Of a DNA stretch of 64,000 nucleotides, positions 12,421 through 24,652 are shown in pieces. The stretch covers positions 11,731,871-11,795,870 of the forward strand of contig CM040451.1 of assembly GCA_022749755.1 (NCBI GenBank). The letters run 5' to 3'. Source of the stretch: Azadirachta indica (Eukaryota; Streptophyta; Magnoliopsida; Sapindales; Meliaceae). The notes beneath the pieces were generated by a model. The model made no database searches. It was given only the letters and a program-made list of their open reading frames with translations, and was not told where the DNA came from. Position numbers and translations under genes: made by a program. Each line of letters starts with the position of its first letter. Within the stretch, counting starts at the first letter, position 1.

Positions 12421-14017
12421 GAGAACTAATAGGGCTTTTTTTTTTTTTTTTAAAGTGCTTTTACTTTTTTATGTGATATTAATTTCTGATTAAAATAATT
12501 ATTAAATTGAATAATTAAATATTATTTATCTCTCATCAGAAAAAAGAGCGGTTTCTGTACGGCTCCCTGTATTTCCGGGAGGATGTCTATTCTGTCCCCT
12601 TCTACTTCCTCTATTCTCACTCATGTCCCCTCCCTTCCATAAATTAATTAATTATGTATTATGGATTAAAAACATGCCTTAATTTTGTCATTCTTTCTAG
12701 TGCTTATTTTATTAATCACTTCCCATTTGGGTTTCCTTTCTTTTTTTTTGTTTTTAAAAGAAAAATTCATTGAATTATTGTTTACCAAATAAGACTTAAA
12801 AAATTTGAACATTTTGTTAATTTTTCATTATTATTATTAATGAGTTAATTTGATGATATATTTTTTGAATTTGAATTTAAAATGAAAGGCTTTGGCTAGT
12901 TAATGAATTACTCAAAATTAGGCAAAGCCCTAGAGATTTTGTATATCAAAAATGTTCTATAATTGCGAATAACTTTTTATAACACAGAATCTAACTTACA
13001 TTCTTATAGGTATACCTATGCACATTCATGTTTGGTAGAATATGGAACTAAGTTTCCAAATTAAACAATTTGGTCCAAGTTGTACATACAAATTTAAAGA
13101 AAGTTTATTACATTCGTAATCCTTTTTTTTTTTTTTTTTTGGGATTGCCCAAAAGTTTTGACTTTCCCATATGGTCTTGTAGGCCATTATGAATTGTTTT
13201 CTTAGGCAAAAAGCAACGACAATTACCTGTCATTATGCCTAACCAACGAGGGAACATGTAATTCTAATAAAGCAATGACATTTAATCCATACCATTAATT
13301 ATTGTAATTAAAGCTAATTTATCTCATTAATCTGATTGTCAACATAAATTCCATTTGCAATTGTACCCCTTTTAATCATTAGTTTTTCAATTGCAAAGAA
13401 ATATTAAAAATATATGCTACTTGTTTTCTTAATCATTAATATTTGTCACGCCTATCGTAATTAGGGGCAAATAACTCGATAAATTAATATTTAATTTTAT
13501 ATAATGTCATATTCTTAAGCAATTCAGTTCTCATCTTTAAATTCATTTTTATATCATGTTTCACGTTGAAAAAAAATACAAATATATATATTTAACGTTA
13601 AAATTAAATAATTGAAATCAATTTTATATTTGATGTGTGTCTACTATTGTTAAATTGATAAGCTCTAACTACCTAAACAATACAGGTGAGAATCCAATAA
13701 TTGAGAAAGCACAATTTAAGAACACTACTCTTGTTGAAAACTATGAAAAATTAGAGAGGAAACCCTAAAATGGGATTGAATGAATTAAAACAAATGATGA
13801 AAATAATTAATGAGAACTAAAATAGGAAATTATGGTAGGAATTTAGAAAAGTGTGCGTAGGGAAAGGCTTTGAAATAAAAGTAAGGAGGGGTAAATTGGT
13901 AAATTAAAAAAATATGAAAATATATGGCAGCAACGAAAAGTGGAGCTGGGGAGGGTGGTGCAGGTCTTTATCAGAGCCATCAATAGCAAAGAACCCAAGC
14001 AAAGCAGGAGGAGGCCA

Positions 14018-14078
14018 GGGGAGGGGCTAGGACTAGGGCTAGAGTAGGGAAATAGGGCAGGGGCAGGGGCAGGCCGGG
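14018..14078 (+). other. G-rich cluster with quadruplex potential
   Basis: Eight runs of three or four G occur in about 60 bases. The segment 14055-14077 has the form GGG-CA-GGGG-CA-GGGG-CAGGCC-GGG, which meets the usual G-quadruplex pattern. It stands out against the AT-rich surroundings. Confidence 0.7.
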
Positions 14079-16994
14079 CAGGAGCAGTAAGGGTTAGCCA
14101 GATAACCCGGACAAAACGGGTTACTACTCAGTGCCCAAATGTCCATCACTCCCCTATGCTTTTATCCTTTCTTGGAACTCTTTCTTTCAACGCGCCTTCC
14201 ATCACACTGCCTTGTATTCCCAAAGGGTCTTCGCATTTTTTCTGCTGTTATTATTATTATTATTTTTTTTATAATAACACGACGTGGTTTATAACAAATT
14301 TGAATAACAAAGTTATTTATAGCATACGTCTTAATAATATCATAAAGTAATGAAAACTTACAAAAATTATTCTTCAAATAAAACATATATTAAATATACA
14401 TAAGTACGCTAAATGGTGAAAAAAAACGTGCTCTTTTGTGAGGGAGTATATTCTATCAATACTACTAATACGTGCATACCCCATAATTAAATTGTAATAG
14501 AATATTAAAAAATATAAAATAAGTAGTATTTTTGTTATTTTATTATTAAAATTTTAAAAATTTATGAAAAATATCTTCACGTAAATAGTAATCTACCTGT
14601 CTACAGTTATAATTTACTTTGCTTGGCGCTTGGAATAAACACACAATAAGCGTGAGTGTGAAGTACGCCCTGAGTTGCGAGTGTGATATAACATCTCCAT
14701 ATTTTCCTCTTTTGCCTGACTTTACCCTTTAGCGTCAGTCCCACCCACCGCACTAAGATTGTTTCATTATTAGCCGGCCAGTTATATGGGCGCTCTCTGC
14801 TTTTTGATAATCAGGGCGGCTTCTATTAGTTAACAATAATAGCTAATTAAACTTAGAGAAAATATTTCATTTATTGCATTAATCACGTTTAAGAAGGAGC
14901 TGTTGTTATACACAATGGGAGTGGCCGTATAACTTTCTTGATTCGAAAAATTCCCATTTATGAGGTCAAATTCTACGTTGATTGGTTACCTTGCTGGGAA
15001 ACCATGAACATAAAACTATGCTATTTCCACCACACCTGCAACCATGTGTAGGCCTTGTTTGGATATTGCTATTTTTTTGTCACATTTGTTTTTTTTTTAA
15101 GGAATATCAGTTTCTTGCCAGAAATCATCCATAGCCATAACGTGTGATTACATAAAATATATATATATATATATATATGTATTTACGATATTTTCCTTTC
15201 ATTGCAATTCATCAATATATATATGTATATTATATTCTAATTTATGGTTTATTTGATGCATAAAAATTAAGATCTTGTAGCTTGATTTGTCAAGTAAAAT
15301 GAATAATTAAAAATAAGAAAAAAAATATATATAGGTTATTTTTAACTTTATATTTGATGATTTGAATATAACTTTAATTTTGTGTGAGTCAATATGACAA
15401 TCCCATTTTATAACAGCGCAGCATTAAACTTTATAGAAATGTGCTAAATTGCATATTTATTCTTATCATAGTTGTGAAAGAAAAAAATTTAACTTATATT
15501 TATATTATGTAGCCATTAAAATTACTTTACTATTTTTAATAATATATAAAAAAATAAATATATTAAAATATAATAATTATAATTTAAATTCTTATTAATT
15601 CTACAAATGCATTTGTTATCTACCTATAGACTTGGATTTTAAATGTAATATGTGATGTGAAAATTATACGATAATATTTGTTTTGTCAAAAAAAATAATA
15701 ATAAATTTAATAGTAAAAATAGAAATTTACCCTTAAATTAGATACTCGTTAAATTTCCATTTTATCTATGGCCGGGTTAACTTTAATTTGCAATTACATG
15801 GAGGTATGTTGTATGATTTACACAAAATTTGAGGTTATAACTTGTAAGTACGTGAATATGTGGGGGAGTAAAATTGAAAATAAGCTAAATTATATCTAGA
15901 TACCATCTAATTTGTAGTAATGGCAATTTATTTTTTAAAATTCTAAAATCAGATTTTTAGTCTACATTGTTAGCTTTAATTAATGCTTTGACTACTTTTG
16001 CTGCTGTTGACCTATAAGCTATAGCTATAAGAGGATGATGTTACTTCAAAACGGACCAATTTTATGTTTAGTAATTAATAAATAATATTAAAATTATTTT
16101 TACTGTCTTCTATCTAACCATTTTAAATAATTAATGATGGTATAATTTTTGTAATTTAAAACTAAAATGTTATTACAGAAAACTAGAGGGTATTCAGATA
16201 TAGTTACCCATTAAAATATTAAACATCATAAATGAATAATTTTGATTAAAATGGAAAATAAAAGCGAATAAAACTAGGAGAATATTAAATTAAATTAAAG
16301 AAAAAAGATTAAAGCAAACCTTTGTAGCAGTCATAAGAGACGGATTGAAATGATGGTGGAAGTCTCACGTGCACCCAAAGGTTAAAAAGTTAATTTAGAA
16401 AACATAGATGAAATTTATATTGCTTGTGTGATGATATTGTTTTGCTAATCATGATTAAGAATGATAATTCTTATCTTAACCGATCTTATCATAATGTCGT
16501 TTGACCAAATTTTTTTACATCGAACGACAATTGGTTAGTTTGTCGGATGTGGTAACGTAATGGATTGGTTGGTAAAATAATTTTTAACCATTATTACTGA
16601 TGCACGAATTTGGTTAATTCATAAATAATTGCTCCAAAAACGACAGCGCAAGTACCTTAAAGTTAATTTTAGATTCTGATAAAGATTGAACGAACAAATG
16701 TACTTCACCTTTTTTGAAATTACCCAAAAGAGGAGGGCCAATGGTCCCTGGTCCCTACAATACAATCAATATATTTACCTTTAAATGTAACGTTCTATTT
16801 TAATTATTAATCACGCTACAACACAATAACTATATATTACAAATTACAAATGTAATAAATATGATTAATTTTTGAATAAGTAATAAACAATAATGTAGCA
16901 TATAGCATAACAGTTTATGATAGCATCTTATTATTTATCAGGTTAATTATTATAAATATTTTGATATTAGATTTCCAATCTCATAGTTTTATAT

Positions 16995-17100
16995 CAATTT
17001 TTAACCATTACATTTAAATAATTTAAATAGTTAAAATTAAATTTAATATATATAATTAATATATATGTTAAATTTAATTTTAATGGTTGAAATTATTGAA
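16995..17100. repeat. AT-rich imperfect inverted repeat
   Basis: The left arm around 17031-17053 (TAAAATTAAATTTAATATAT) is the reverse complement of 17061-17082 with one change. Outer segments (TTTTTAACCATTA near 16997 and TAATGGTTGAAA near 17081) also pair. It could be a small MITE or a chance AT palindrome; no clear target-site duplication was seen. Confidence 0.5.
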
Positions 17101-17791
17101 CCACCTATATATATATATTATTTCGTTTGTTGTCTTTAGTGAAGTGCTTTGTTGCAAATCAATTACGTGGAGCGGGAAAAGTGAGAATAACCAAAAATTA
17201 AGGAGAAGAAAAAGTAAAAGTTTATAGCTTTATTTGTCCGTTCCAACAATTATTTGTAACCTAAACATTTGTTAAACATGTGTATGGAGTTGTCTTTATC
17301 TAATGGCATATCCGAATCATGGTGAAAATTGACCACAAATTCTGCCAATTACCAACAAATATATAAAGACATAAAAAGGCAAAAAGGATATATTCCCAAA
17401 ATTATTAAAAATAACATTGCAAGTGCTCTTATTACAAATATTTTGTTTAAATTAACAATACTTTCGAGAGAATTAATTAATAGCGAAAATTCTTTTACAG
17501 TATTTTTTTTCTTCATTAATATATTTTGATTAAGTGCTATAAAATGAATAAAAGATAGTAGTTTTAACCCGAATGTGTGTAATTTGGGAAAAGCAGAACA
17601 TTCTCTCACACTAGATTTATTTATTTTTGTCTTTGAAAAAAGAAAAAGAAGAAAAAAAAGAAAAGGGAGAATGGAGCTAGATTAGGGACAAAATGTAACC
17701 TGCTTTTTTATGGGTAGATTTTGTTGTCTTGATTAATGCATACGCAATCTTCCACATTACAACATTAAATAAAAGCTGAAGGTGGGGGAAC

Positions 17792-17825
<34 letters not shown>

Positions 17826-18522
17826 TAATTTTTAATAAAAATAATCTTCTTTTATAATTATAAGGTGAAAACTGAGATCGATGAACTTTTTCATTGCTGT
17901 ATGCCAACCGCCCTGTAGTACCAACACAGGCTGAAAGGTGCCAAAAGCAAGGCTTAATGGGATCTGCTCTTGCGTGATAACACAACCTTTTTCTGAACTC
18001 ATATTTATAATGCCATCGCATTGAATTGAATTGAATGCGTAATGAAGCTACTATTTATCCACGACCGACAATTCTATTCTAATACCACTAAATCAATTTA
18101 TCGTCTCGCCACCCAGGTCAATAGGCTCACAGCTTAAAGGACCCGCTTGCGTTCTAATTTTAACTTTTACATCTCCTGTACGTGAGTTGTCTCCTGATTT
18201 TAACTTTTTACATATGGAACACGGTTTTCTCTCCGTATGTCAAAGCCCAACGACCCAAATATTTTCTCGCGAAACAAACTGGTCAAGAATCTATACTGAC
18301 ATCCCACGAGCAGACTCTCCTAAAAGAGCGTGAATAGCACCCCCACCAAGAAAAGCTATGATTGAGGGCAGAGCACGAGCACCAACTTTAAACAGTGCGC
18401 GTGGCATATTGCAACAGCAGGGGTTGGGTGGGGGTGGTGTCTTCTCTGGTTTCACAGATAAAGAGGAAAAGGGTCATGATCAAAAAGCAGACTCACTCAA
18501 ATGACTAAAGTATTAGGCTTTT

Positions 18523-18552
18523 GAGCAGAGCAGAGCAGAGCAGAGCAGAGCA
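18523..18552. repeat. (GAGCA)6 pentanucleotide array
   Basis: Six perfect head-to-tail copies of GAGCA in otherwise non-repetitive intergenic DNA. Confidence 0.95.
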
Positions 18553-20066
18553 ACCCTCGACTTTTACGCGGGTGCTCTTCCTTTCCTCTCTTCCCTTCCT
18601 GTGCCTCTGCCTCTGCCTCTGTTTCATCTCAGTCTGAGGCTTCAGCCTTTCATCGTACTTTAGTAGTCACGTCAATCAACCCTTTCCTTTTGCTTAATTT
18701 ACTTTCGTTACACGCGCCCCAACGCCTTAGTGCGTAGCTGTATCTGTAGCTGTAGCTGCAGCTGCAGCTGCATCTTTTGTTTGTACGCTCTTTTCTCTGC
18801 CTCTTTCCTGACCGTACACGTTTCCATTTCACGAGATCTCTGATCATCTATCTGATCAAAGGGGTACTATGGTCAACTCACATTTAATTTTGTGTATAGG
18901 CTACAAGTAGTAGGAGTAGGCGTAGGTGGTTTGGAACGGGGAAAATCGCACACTACGTCACTTCTTCTGTCTTGGCAGGGACACGTGGCGAGATCTTTGT
19001 GGTTAGTAGGTCCCACATGAGACTTTGCCAAAAGGAACTAGACAAGTCGTTGTCTGTTCAGAGACTGTTGGCCTACTTACAAGATTACATCGCCCTTCGA
19101 TCGTGCGGCCACGAACCCCATTAAAGCGTCCGAGAAGACACTCTTGAGGCTGAGGCCGAATGTGTTGATTATATTTTTGAAAAAATACGTAGAAAATGTC
19201 CTTAATATTAAAATTATAATTAATCACACAATTAACGCCAATTTTTTTTCCCTTTATTAACGGTTAAAATTGTTAAAAATGACTAAATGAAAAAGAATTG
19301 TTATCAATTATTTTAAAAAAAAAGGAATGATTGGATAATAAATAATATAAATAAATTTATTTACAATCTCTCTCATTTTCTATGTTTGTAATGAGAAGGA
19401 TAGGCGATCTTGAACGCCATTTTTTTTTTTCTTCTACAAGAAAACAAACTAGGAGTTAAAAATGACTAGTTTCTACGCAAAACCTGGAGGGAGAGTCCAG
19501 TCCTCTCATCTCATGTCATGCAATGGCAATGATATCTTCCCACCCTGAACAATGTTCAAAATTTCAAATCGAATCTGTCAAAAGAAAATAACTATGGGTC
19601 AATTAGCATCAATCTGCTCTCTTTGGGCCTTAAACCGCTGGCCCACTCCATCCCTTGCCTAACCCCCCCACTATTGGCCCTTTTACTTTTTACACTCCCC
19701 GTAGAATTTTGTGTTCTCAGCTAGATGGGGCTAATCGTACGAAAAATATTTATTTCAAATGTAAAATTAGATTTAAATTGATCTTGAGCGGTAATGTTAC
19801 AAGTCAATCATGCATAGTGGAGCAAATAAAAAAAAATAATAAAAAAATAAATAAATAAAAGAAAAATAAAGACAGAGAGAAGATAGCAATCTATTGTCTA
19901 CATTTGATCCTAAAAGATTGGCTCAATAACAAACAACTGCATTTCTAGCCATAACATGTTCTTTTTTCTTCTTTCCTTTTACAATATGGACCTGGAAATC
20001 TAATCTTACTTCCCTAGAAAATCCATTTCCACTACAGGAATTTGTTCTTATATGATTAATTATATA

Positions 20067-20669
20067 TTACCTTAACCCACACTCGCGCTGATGTTGATCA
20101 ATTAATGTAGCCTTGCCGGATATTATGTCGCCGGCCCTTTTTCCGGTGGGGCTCTCCGGAGCAGTATAGCGATGCAACGGAAGTTTATTGGTATCAAGAT
20201 AATAGAGGATTATAACAATGAATATGGAGGAAAGGAACATTGGTATAGGACCAAAAAACCATAGGAGCAAATTAAGAGCAAAATATAAAGCCCTAAGCCC
20301 TAATGACCAAAAATCTCCTCCTTTAATAACTGCCATCTCCACATATTTTATAGGAATATTGCTATTAGGCATGCTTATCAGATAATTTGAATGGACGTAA
20401 TGTCTTGTTGATTGAACAAAACATGAAAATGCTAGTAGAAAACACGAGAGAAGGCTTATGTATTTTACTGATATGGTGGATGCCCTAGTGTCTCCCCATA
20501 TTAATTTGCTTTCAAATATGTTATTCGAAGAACTTCCAAGCCAAGCTCCTATCAGAGAGCTCAATGTTAAAGAGACTGATGATAAAAATGTCGCTGCTGA
20601 TATGTTCGAGGAGAGGACTGCTAGAGCTACACTTATATCCTTCTTCTCAGCCTGGATACAGAAGAAAAA

Positions 20670-20706
<37 letters not shown>

Positions 20707-20945
20707 TATATATATATGTGTGTGTGTGAACAAGTTTAGCAAATGAAGTATTACAGTTGTAGGTAGAGGTAGCTTGCCTGCATAACTCGTTCAACCCAAG
20801 CTCTTTTATCGTTGTTTTCAAAGCCGAGGGCGGTGGTGTGAGGGTGTTGAAAGTATCTGTAGAGAAGGAAGAGATGATAGGAGAGCATGATGAGTAGGCC
20901 GAGAGGAACCAAAACCAGATCAAGGTACTCCTTTTGGAAATTCAT
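20067..20945 (-). CDS. DUF599 family membrane protein
   Basis: Predicted 250-residue plant DUF599 protein of unknown biochemical role. Exon 1 is 20945-20778 (56 codons, start MNFQKEYLDLVLVPLGLL) and exon 2 is 20651-20067. Family features are an N-terminal membrane span, YHxFLLYRYFQHPHTTALGF, RAWVERVMQ, SSNISAATFLSSVSLTLSSL, IGAWLGSS, a span with SLLSCFLLAFSCFVQSTRHY, and a span with ALNLLLWFFGPIPMFLSS. Four hydrophobic segments suggest a multi-pass membrane protein. The junction VMQ-AEKK fits the family only if the intron starts with GC (CAG|GCAAGC) instead of GT; the acceptor is a normal CCAG. The 126-base intron is almost filled by TA/CA/TG dinucleotides. The C-terminus is a short basic and polar tail. 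Confidence 0.88.
20671..20728. repeat. Compound palindromic microsatellite in the DUF599 intron
   Basis: (TA)n-(CA)5-(TA)n-(TG)5. The right part is a perfect self-complementary stretch (CACACACA-TATATA-TGTGTGTG type) and could form a hairpin in DNA or pre-mRNA. Confidence 0.92.
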
Positions 20946-22292
20946 GTTAAACCTTGTAAGTACGTGCCAAAAAGAGCGAATGAACGCCAGCAGAATTATC
21001 AGTCTGCTTATAAATCTAGTGTTTTACCAGTAGGAGCTGGATTTTCGGTTTTGTTTATAGTCCCACCAACTGACCAATTCAAATTAAGCTTTCAGCTTTC
21101 TGATCTAACTTGATTAAATCTTTAATCCCGGTTCACAAGGGATTTAGTTGACATGTTAAAAAAGAACAGAACAATATGTATTTATTATGACAACTGTTTA
21201 GTTACTTGTATGAAAACTATCTAAGATCAAAGCTTCCGAGAAGACAAGTTCGTACGTGTTTCCTGTTGGATGCCCAACATTTAAGCTAAGCTGCATTGTT
21301 AAGGCATGTGCTGTAGGTAGTTGCTTCGCTAGCAAATGTCGGGATGCTTGCCAGGATTAAATATTGAATTAAATATTAATAGAAATTTGCTATTTATATT
21401 CAACTTTCGTATACAATTATCATATATAAGAAAGTTTTTCGTGTTAATCAACGATCAATAATTGCATAGTTATCAGATAAATATTATATCATGATACAGT
21501 TTAGGTTCAGGTCAGCAGCTTATGATTTGGGTTTCCCAGCCTTGGTTGACTTAAATTGGTTTGAGAATAATCCATTATCCACTAATTAAGATGCCGTATT
21601 TTAAATCAAAATAGTACGACATTTGTATGCATATCAGTATTGATTAGTTCGATGAGGTCATCTTCTTCGTTTCATCAACTAGCAACTATTTTAATTAATC
21701 ATATAATTTTTATTAACTTTAAAATTATAATAAATACATTGTACATGGATAATATTATTTGATTAGATAATTATTTTATATATATATATATATATATAGA
21801 TCATATAAATTTTTGTAGATACATTTTCCTCAGTTATGAAATTCCTTTCGCATATCTTAGTTTTAAAAATATATAATCCAGCCAAAATTTCTAGTGCTTT
21901 TGTTTTTATTATCGTTATATGTTATCATCAGTATTATTATTTTATTTTATTTTATTTTCTTTTCGTATAAGCTATGTTTTTCACACAAATAAAACCCATT
22001 TTCTCCCAAACAAAATCAAGGTTTGGATGCTTCTGGTGTATTTGACAAAAGAATTTAATTAATAAAAATAATACAATGACAACAGTTGTATTAATTATAG
22101 GGCATATTTACTATTTTGGAGCTTTCGAATTTCGATCCGTGGATTAATTAAAAAACAATAGAAGATCCTATCTAGCTAGCTATTGCAGAAATATAGAAAG
22201 ATATATGATCAATTAATTAAAAAAATCTTAACAACAAATAATTAAATTAAAGCATTATTTATTCAAGTTCAAACTGGATTCAGATATACAAA
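20946..22292. other. Intergenic region between DUF599 and F-box genes
   Basis: AT-rich DNA with a (TA)n run near 21778-21798 and no supported coding frame. It would contain the DUF599 upstream region on the right of 20945. Confidence 0.5.
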
Positions 22293-23443
22293 TTAAATAT
22301 TTAATTCCTTAATTTTATGCAAGATAAATAAAGAATAATCGTTGATGCCTTCGTCTGTAGAGTTAGTGTTGTAGTTGGGGGAGACAAGGCTCTCTTGATA
22401 TACATCCGGGCAATATGGAAAATTATATGAAATTTTCCGAGAAGCCAGTTCCCTCAATGTTTCATCTCTTGGATTGTAAAACACCAACTTTTCGTTCTCC
22501 AAACCTACCAATATTTCACTGTTAGTCTTCAAATAACATAATGCCTGCAAACACTCGAACTGGTTGTCTTCATCCATCAATGAAATTGCTTCCCAAGAAT
22601 CGATCACATTGTATTCCTTCATAACCCAAAGATAATTACCCCATCTTCTTCTTTCAATAAACACAAGACAACCTCCAAGAATTCCTACTGAGGAACACAT
22701 GGAAGCGATACCCTCCGGAAGAGGCAAGGTTTTGAAATTCTCTTCCATTAAATCAAATGCGACGAGTTTGCTTTCACCCTCATCATAAAAAATCCAATGG
22801 ACAGCTCCATTCAGAAAAATCCCACCTCTGTTATCTGTATCACAGTATTTCGAGATATCATATTCAAGTTCTACTCTTTTCCAAGAATTGTTTCTCAGAG
22901 AAAAAACACGCACGGTATTTTCTTCCCGTGTACAGAACTTCACAACCTTGTAATCATCTACAGGCCGAGAATAACCAAACCCATAAAAACAATTATTATG
23001 AGTCATGACCAGATTTTCGGGGTCATCCTCCTCTGGTATTTGCCTGTATTCGTTAATGGAAGGATTGTATATATATATGTAGCATAGGGTTTTGGCTGAC
23101 AGCGCAGTAAAATTAAACCATTGCATGAGCCGTAGATTGAAACCCACCTTGAACGCCGTTTATTTTTCTTCGGAAATCCTAGCTTGACAACAACAACTTC
23201 GTCTTCCTGATACGATGCTTCGTAGTCTACAGAGTAAAGAGCTCTGGAGGTGGAATGATAGTTAAGGAATTTCTGAGTATTCGTCTGATAGAGATGCATT
23301 TTGGCAAACTTTGGGTTGGAGATCAGAGCAAGCAAAGACTTGGATAAACACTTGAAACGGCAAAGAGCTTTGACGGGCAGTTTGGAGAAGATGTCGACGA
23401 TGATTTCGGGTGGAACGTCGATCGCCATGGCTGCTTCTACCAA
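22293..23443 (-). pseudogene. F-box protein gene, frameshifted at a TA microsatellite
   Basis: Single-exon F-box gene of the FBA/CPR1-like type, an SCF ubiquitin-ligase substrate adaptor. The first part (23443 downwards) has a typical F-box, IDVPPEIIVDIFSKLPVKAL, followed by the CRFKCLSKSLLALISNPKF segment, and continues to YGSCNGLILLRCQPK. The second part, in another frame, continues from YNPSINEYRQIPEE through FYGFGYSRPVDDYKVVKF, NNSWKRVEL, GIFLNGAVHWIF and LVAFDLMEENFKTLPLP to the stop at 22293. Both halves are family-typical and abut at a TATATATATA run (23068-23078). One extra TA, or two lost TA units, would account for the shift. As written it encodes only about 146 residues, with the F-box but no complete substrate domain. 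It could be a recent pseudogene, an allele or a sequencing error in the repeat. A start at the inner methionine (23428) is also possible. Confidence 0.85.
23068..23078. repeat. Short TA run at the F-box frameshift
   Basis: TATATATATAT within the coding region, exactly where the two frames of the F-box gene must be joined. Confidence 0.85.
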
Positions 23444-24652
23444 GTTGTAATATGCTCTGCTGAGTGAATTTCTTTAGAGAAGAAGCAAGAAATCTAGTGT
23501 TTTTGTAGTGTAATACTGATATAAAATAAGCAAGGATCAAGTGCCATTTATCAAAGGAGGGATAGTGAACATAAACCAAATTTGTATATTACATTAACTA
23601 GGATTGATTCTGTAACCTGAACAAAATAGGAAAAAGAAAATAAGAATTCGTCCTCGCTGATTTCTCTATGTTGAAATTAAAATATATTTACATGAGAAAC
23701 TATTATTGTGTGTTTTTTTCCTGATTTGGGGAGATTTCCTAATTTCTTATTTTAAGGGTACTTCCTAATGTTTATGGTGTTTGAAGAGATTTTTTAATCT
23801 TAGTATTCAGTCCCCTTGATAGACTTATTTGTTAGTCACTTCTTTACTAATTTGTTATTAGTCCTAGGAAAAATAGGATTTCTCCCACTCTATATGGTTA
23901 GGGTAATAAAATATGATAATCCATATAGATTACAATATTTTTGAAATATTTCATGGGAAGATATGATGTTTAATTAAAAGATACCTTGAAAGTTTTTTGC
24001 TCTGGGATGACTTCTTGTAAGCCTTAATAAATAGAAAGTTAAATTAGTCTTTCAAAAACTTCTTGTAAAGATCCCTAATAAACAGAGTAATATATTTTCG
24101 AAATGGTCTTTAAAAAATTATAATCCCTCGTAATAAAATAGATATATAATTCTGTTACCTTTTAAAAAAAATTTGTGATTTTTCTTTCTCATCTTTTTAA
24201 CTCTTTTCCTTTTATTAAACAAATTATTCTCTTTCTTTATTTCATTAATTATTTTCATTTCAACGGTATTTTATTATAGTTGCATGATTTAAAAATGACT
24301 TTTCTTTTAAGTAATATGTACAATACATTTTGAATAGTTACACTTATTATATTCTCTTTTAGGAGGGGATGTCTTATTATTAGTATTATAATTATCATTA
24401 TTAACAGAGTTTATTGAAAATACATAATGTAGAAACTCATAAAAGTTTTATTAAAATGCTAATTTAATTCAGTCCAATAACCATTTATTTCAGACATACA
24501 CCATTAAATAGGAATATAAATAATGTTTGTGTTGTGATAAGCTCTTGCTCCACTTAAAATTTTACTCCCTTTTACTTATTGAAAGCTAAGTACACATTAT
24601 TTAGTATTTAAATCACACCAAGCTGACAATATAGAGAAGCAGATGAAACATA
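23444..24652. other. Intergenic region between F-box gene and O-methyltransferase 1
   Basis: AT-rich, no supported gene. A short imperfect repeat of a TAATAAA-CAGAGTAA/TAAATAGAAAG type lies near 24010-24100. The right end is the downstream flank of O-methyltransferase 1. Confidence 0.45.

Larger units (their letters stand above)
12421..20066. other. Large AT-rich intergenic region
   Basis: About 7.6 kb without a supported gene. All longer open frames are low-complexity or lack any family signature. It holds a G-rich cluster (14018-14078), (AT)n near 15160-15178, an inverted repeat (16995-17100), a long T tract (about 17791-17820), a (GAGCA)6 array (18523-18552), CTCTGC and GCTGCA repeats (about 18601-18770) and an ACACGTGGC motif at 18981-18989 of the ABRE/G-box type. 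The G/C-richer stretch 18300-19150 looks more like gene-proximal DNA than its surroundings, but no coding frame was found there. Confidence 0.45.

Noticed and set aside
17677..18021. 114-codon open frame on the minus strand with a poly-lysine run
   Set aside because: The run is the T tract read in reverse; no family features.
18300..18850. G/C-richer stretch as a possible microRNA locus
   Set aside because: No known plant microRNA sequence was recognised and no clear hairpin was found by eye; only simple repeats are evident.
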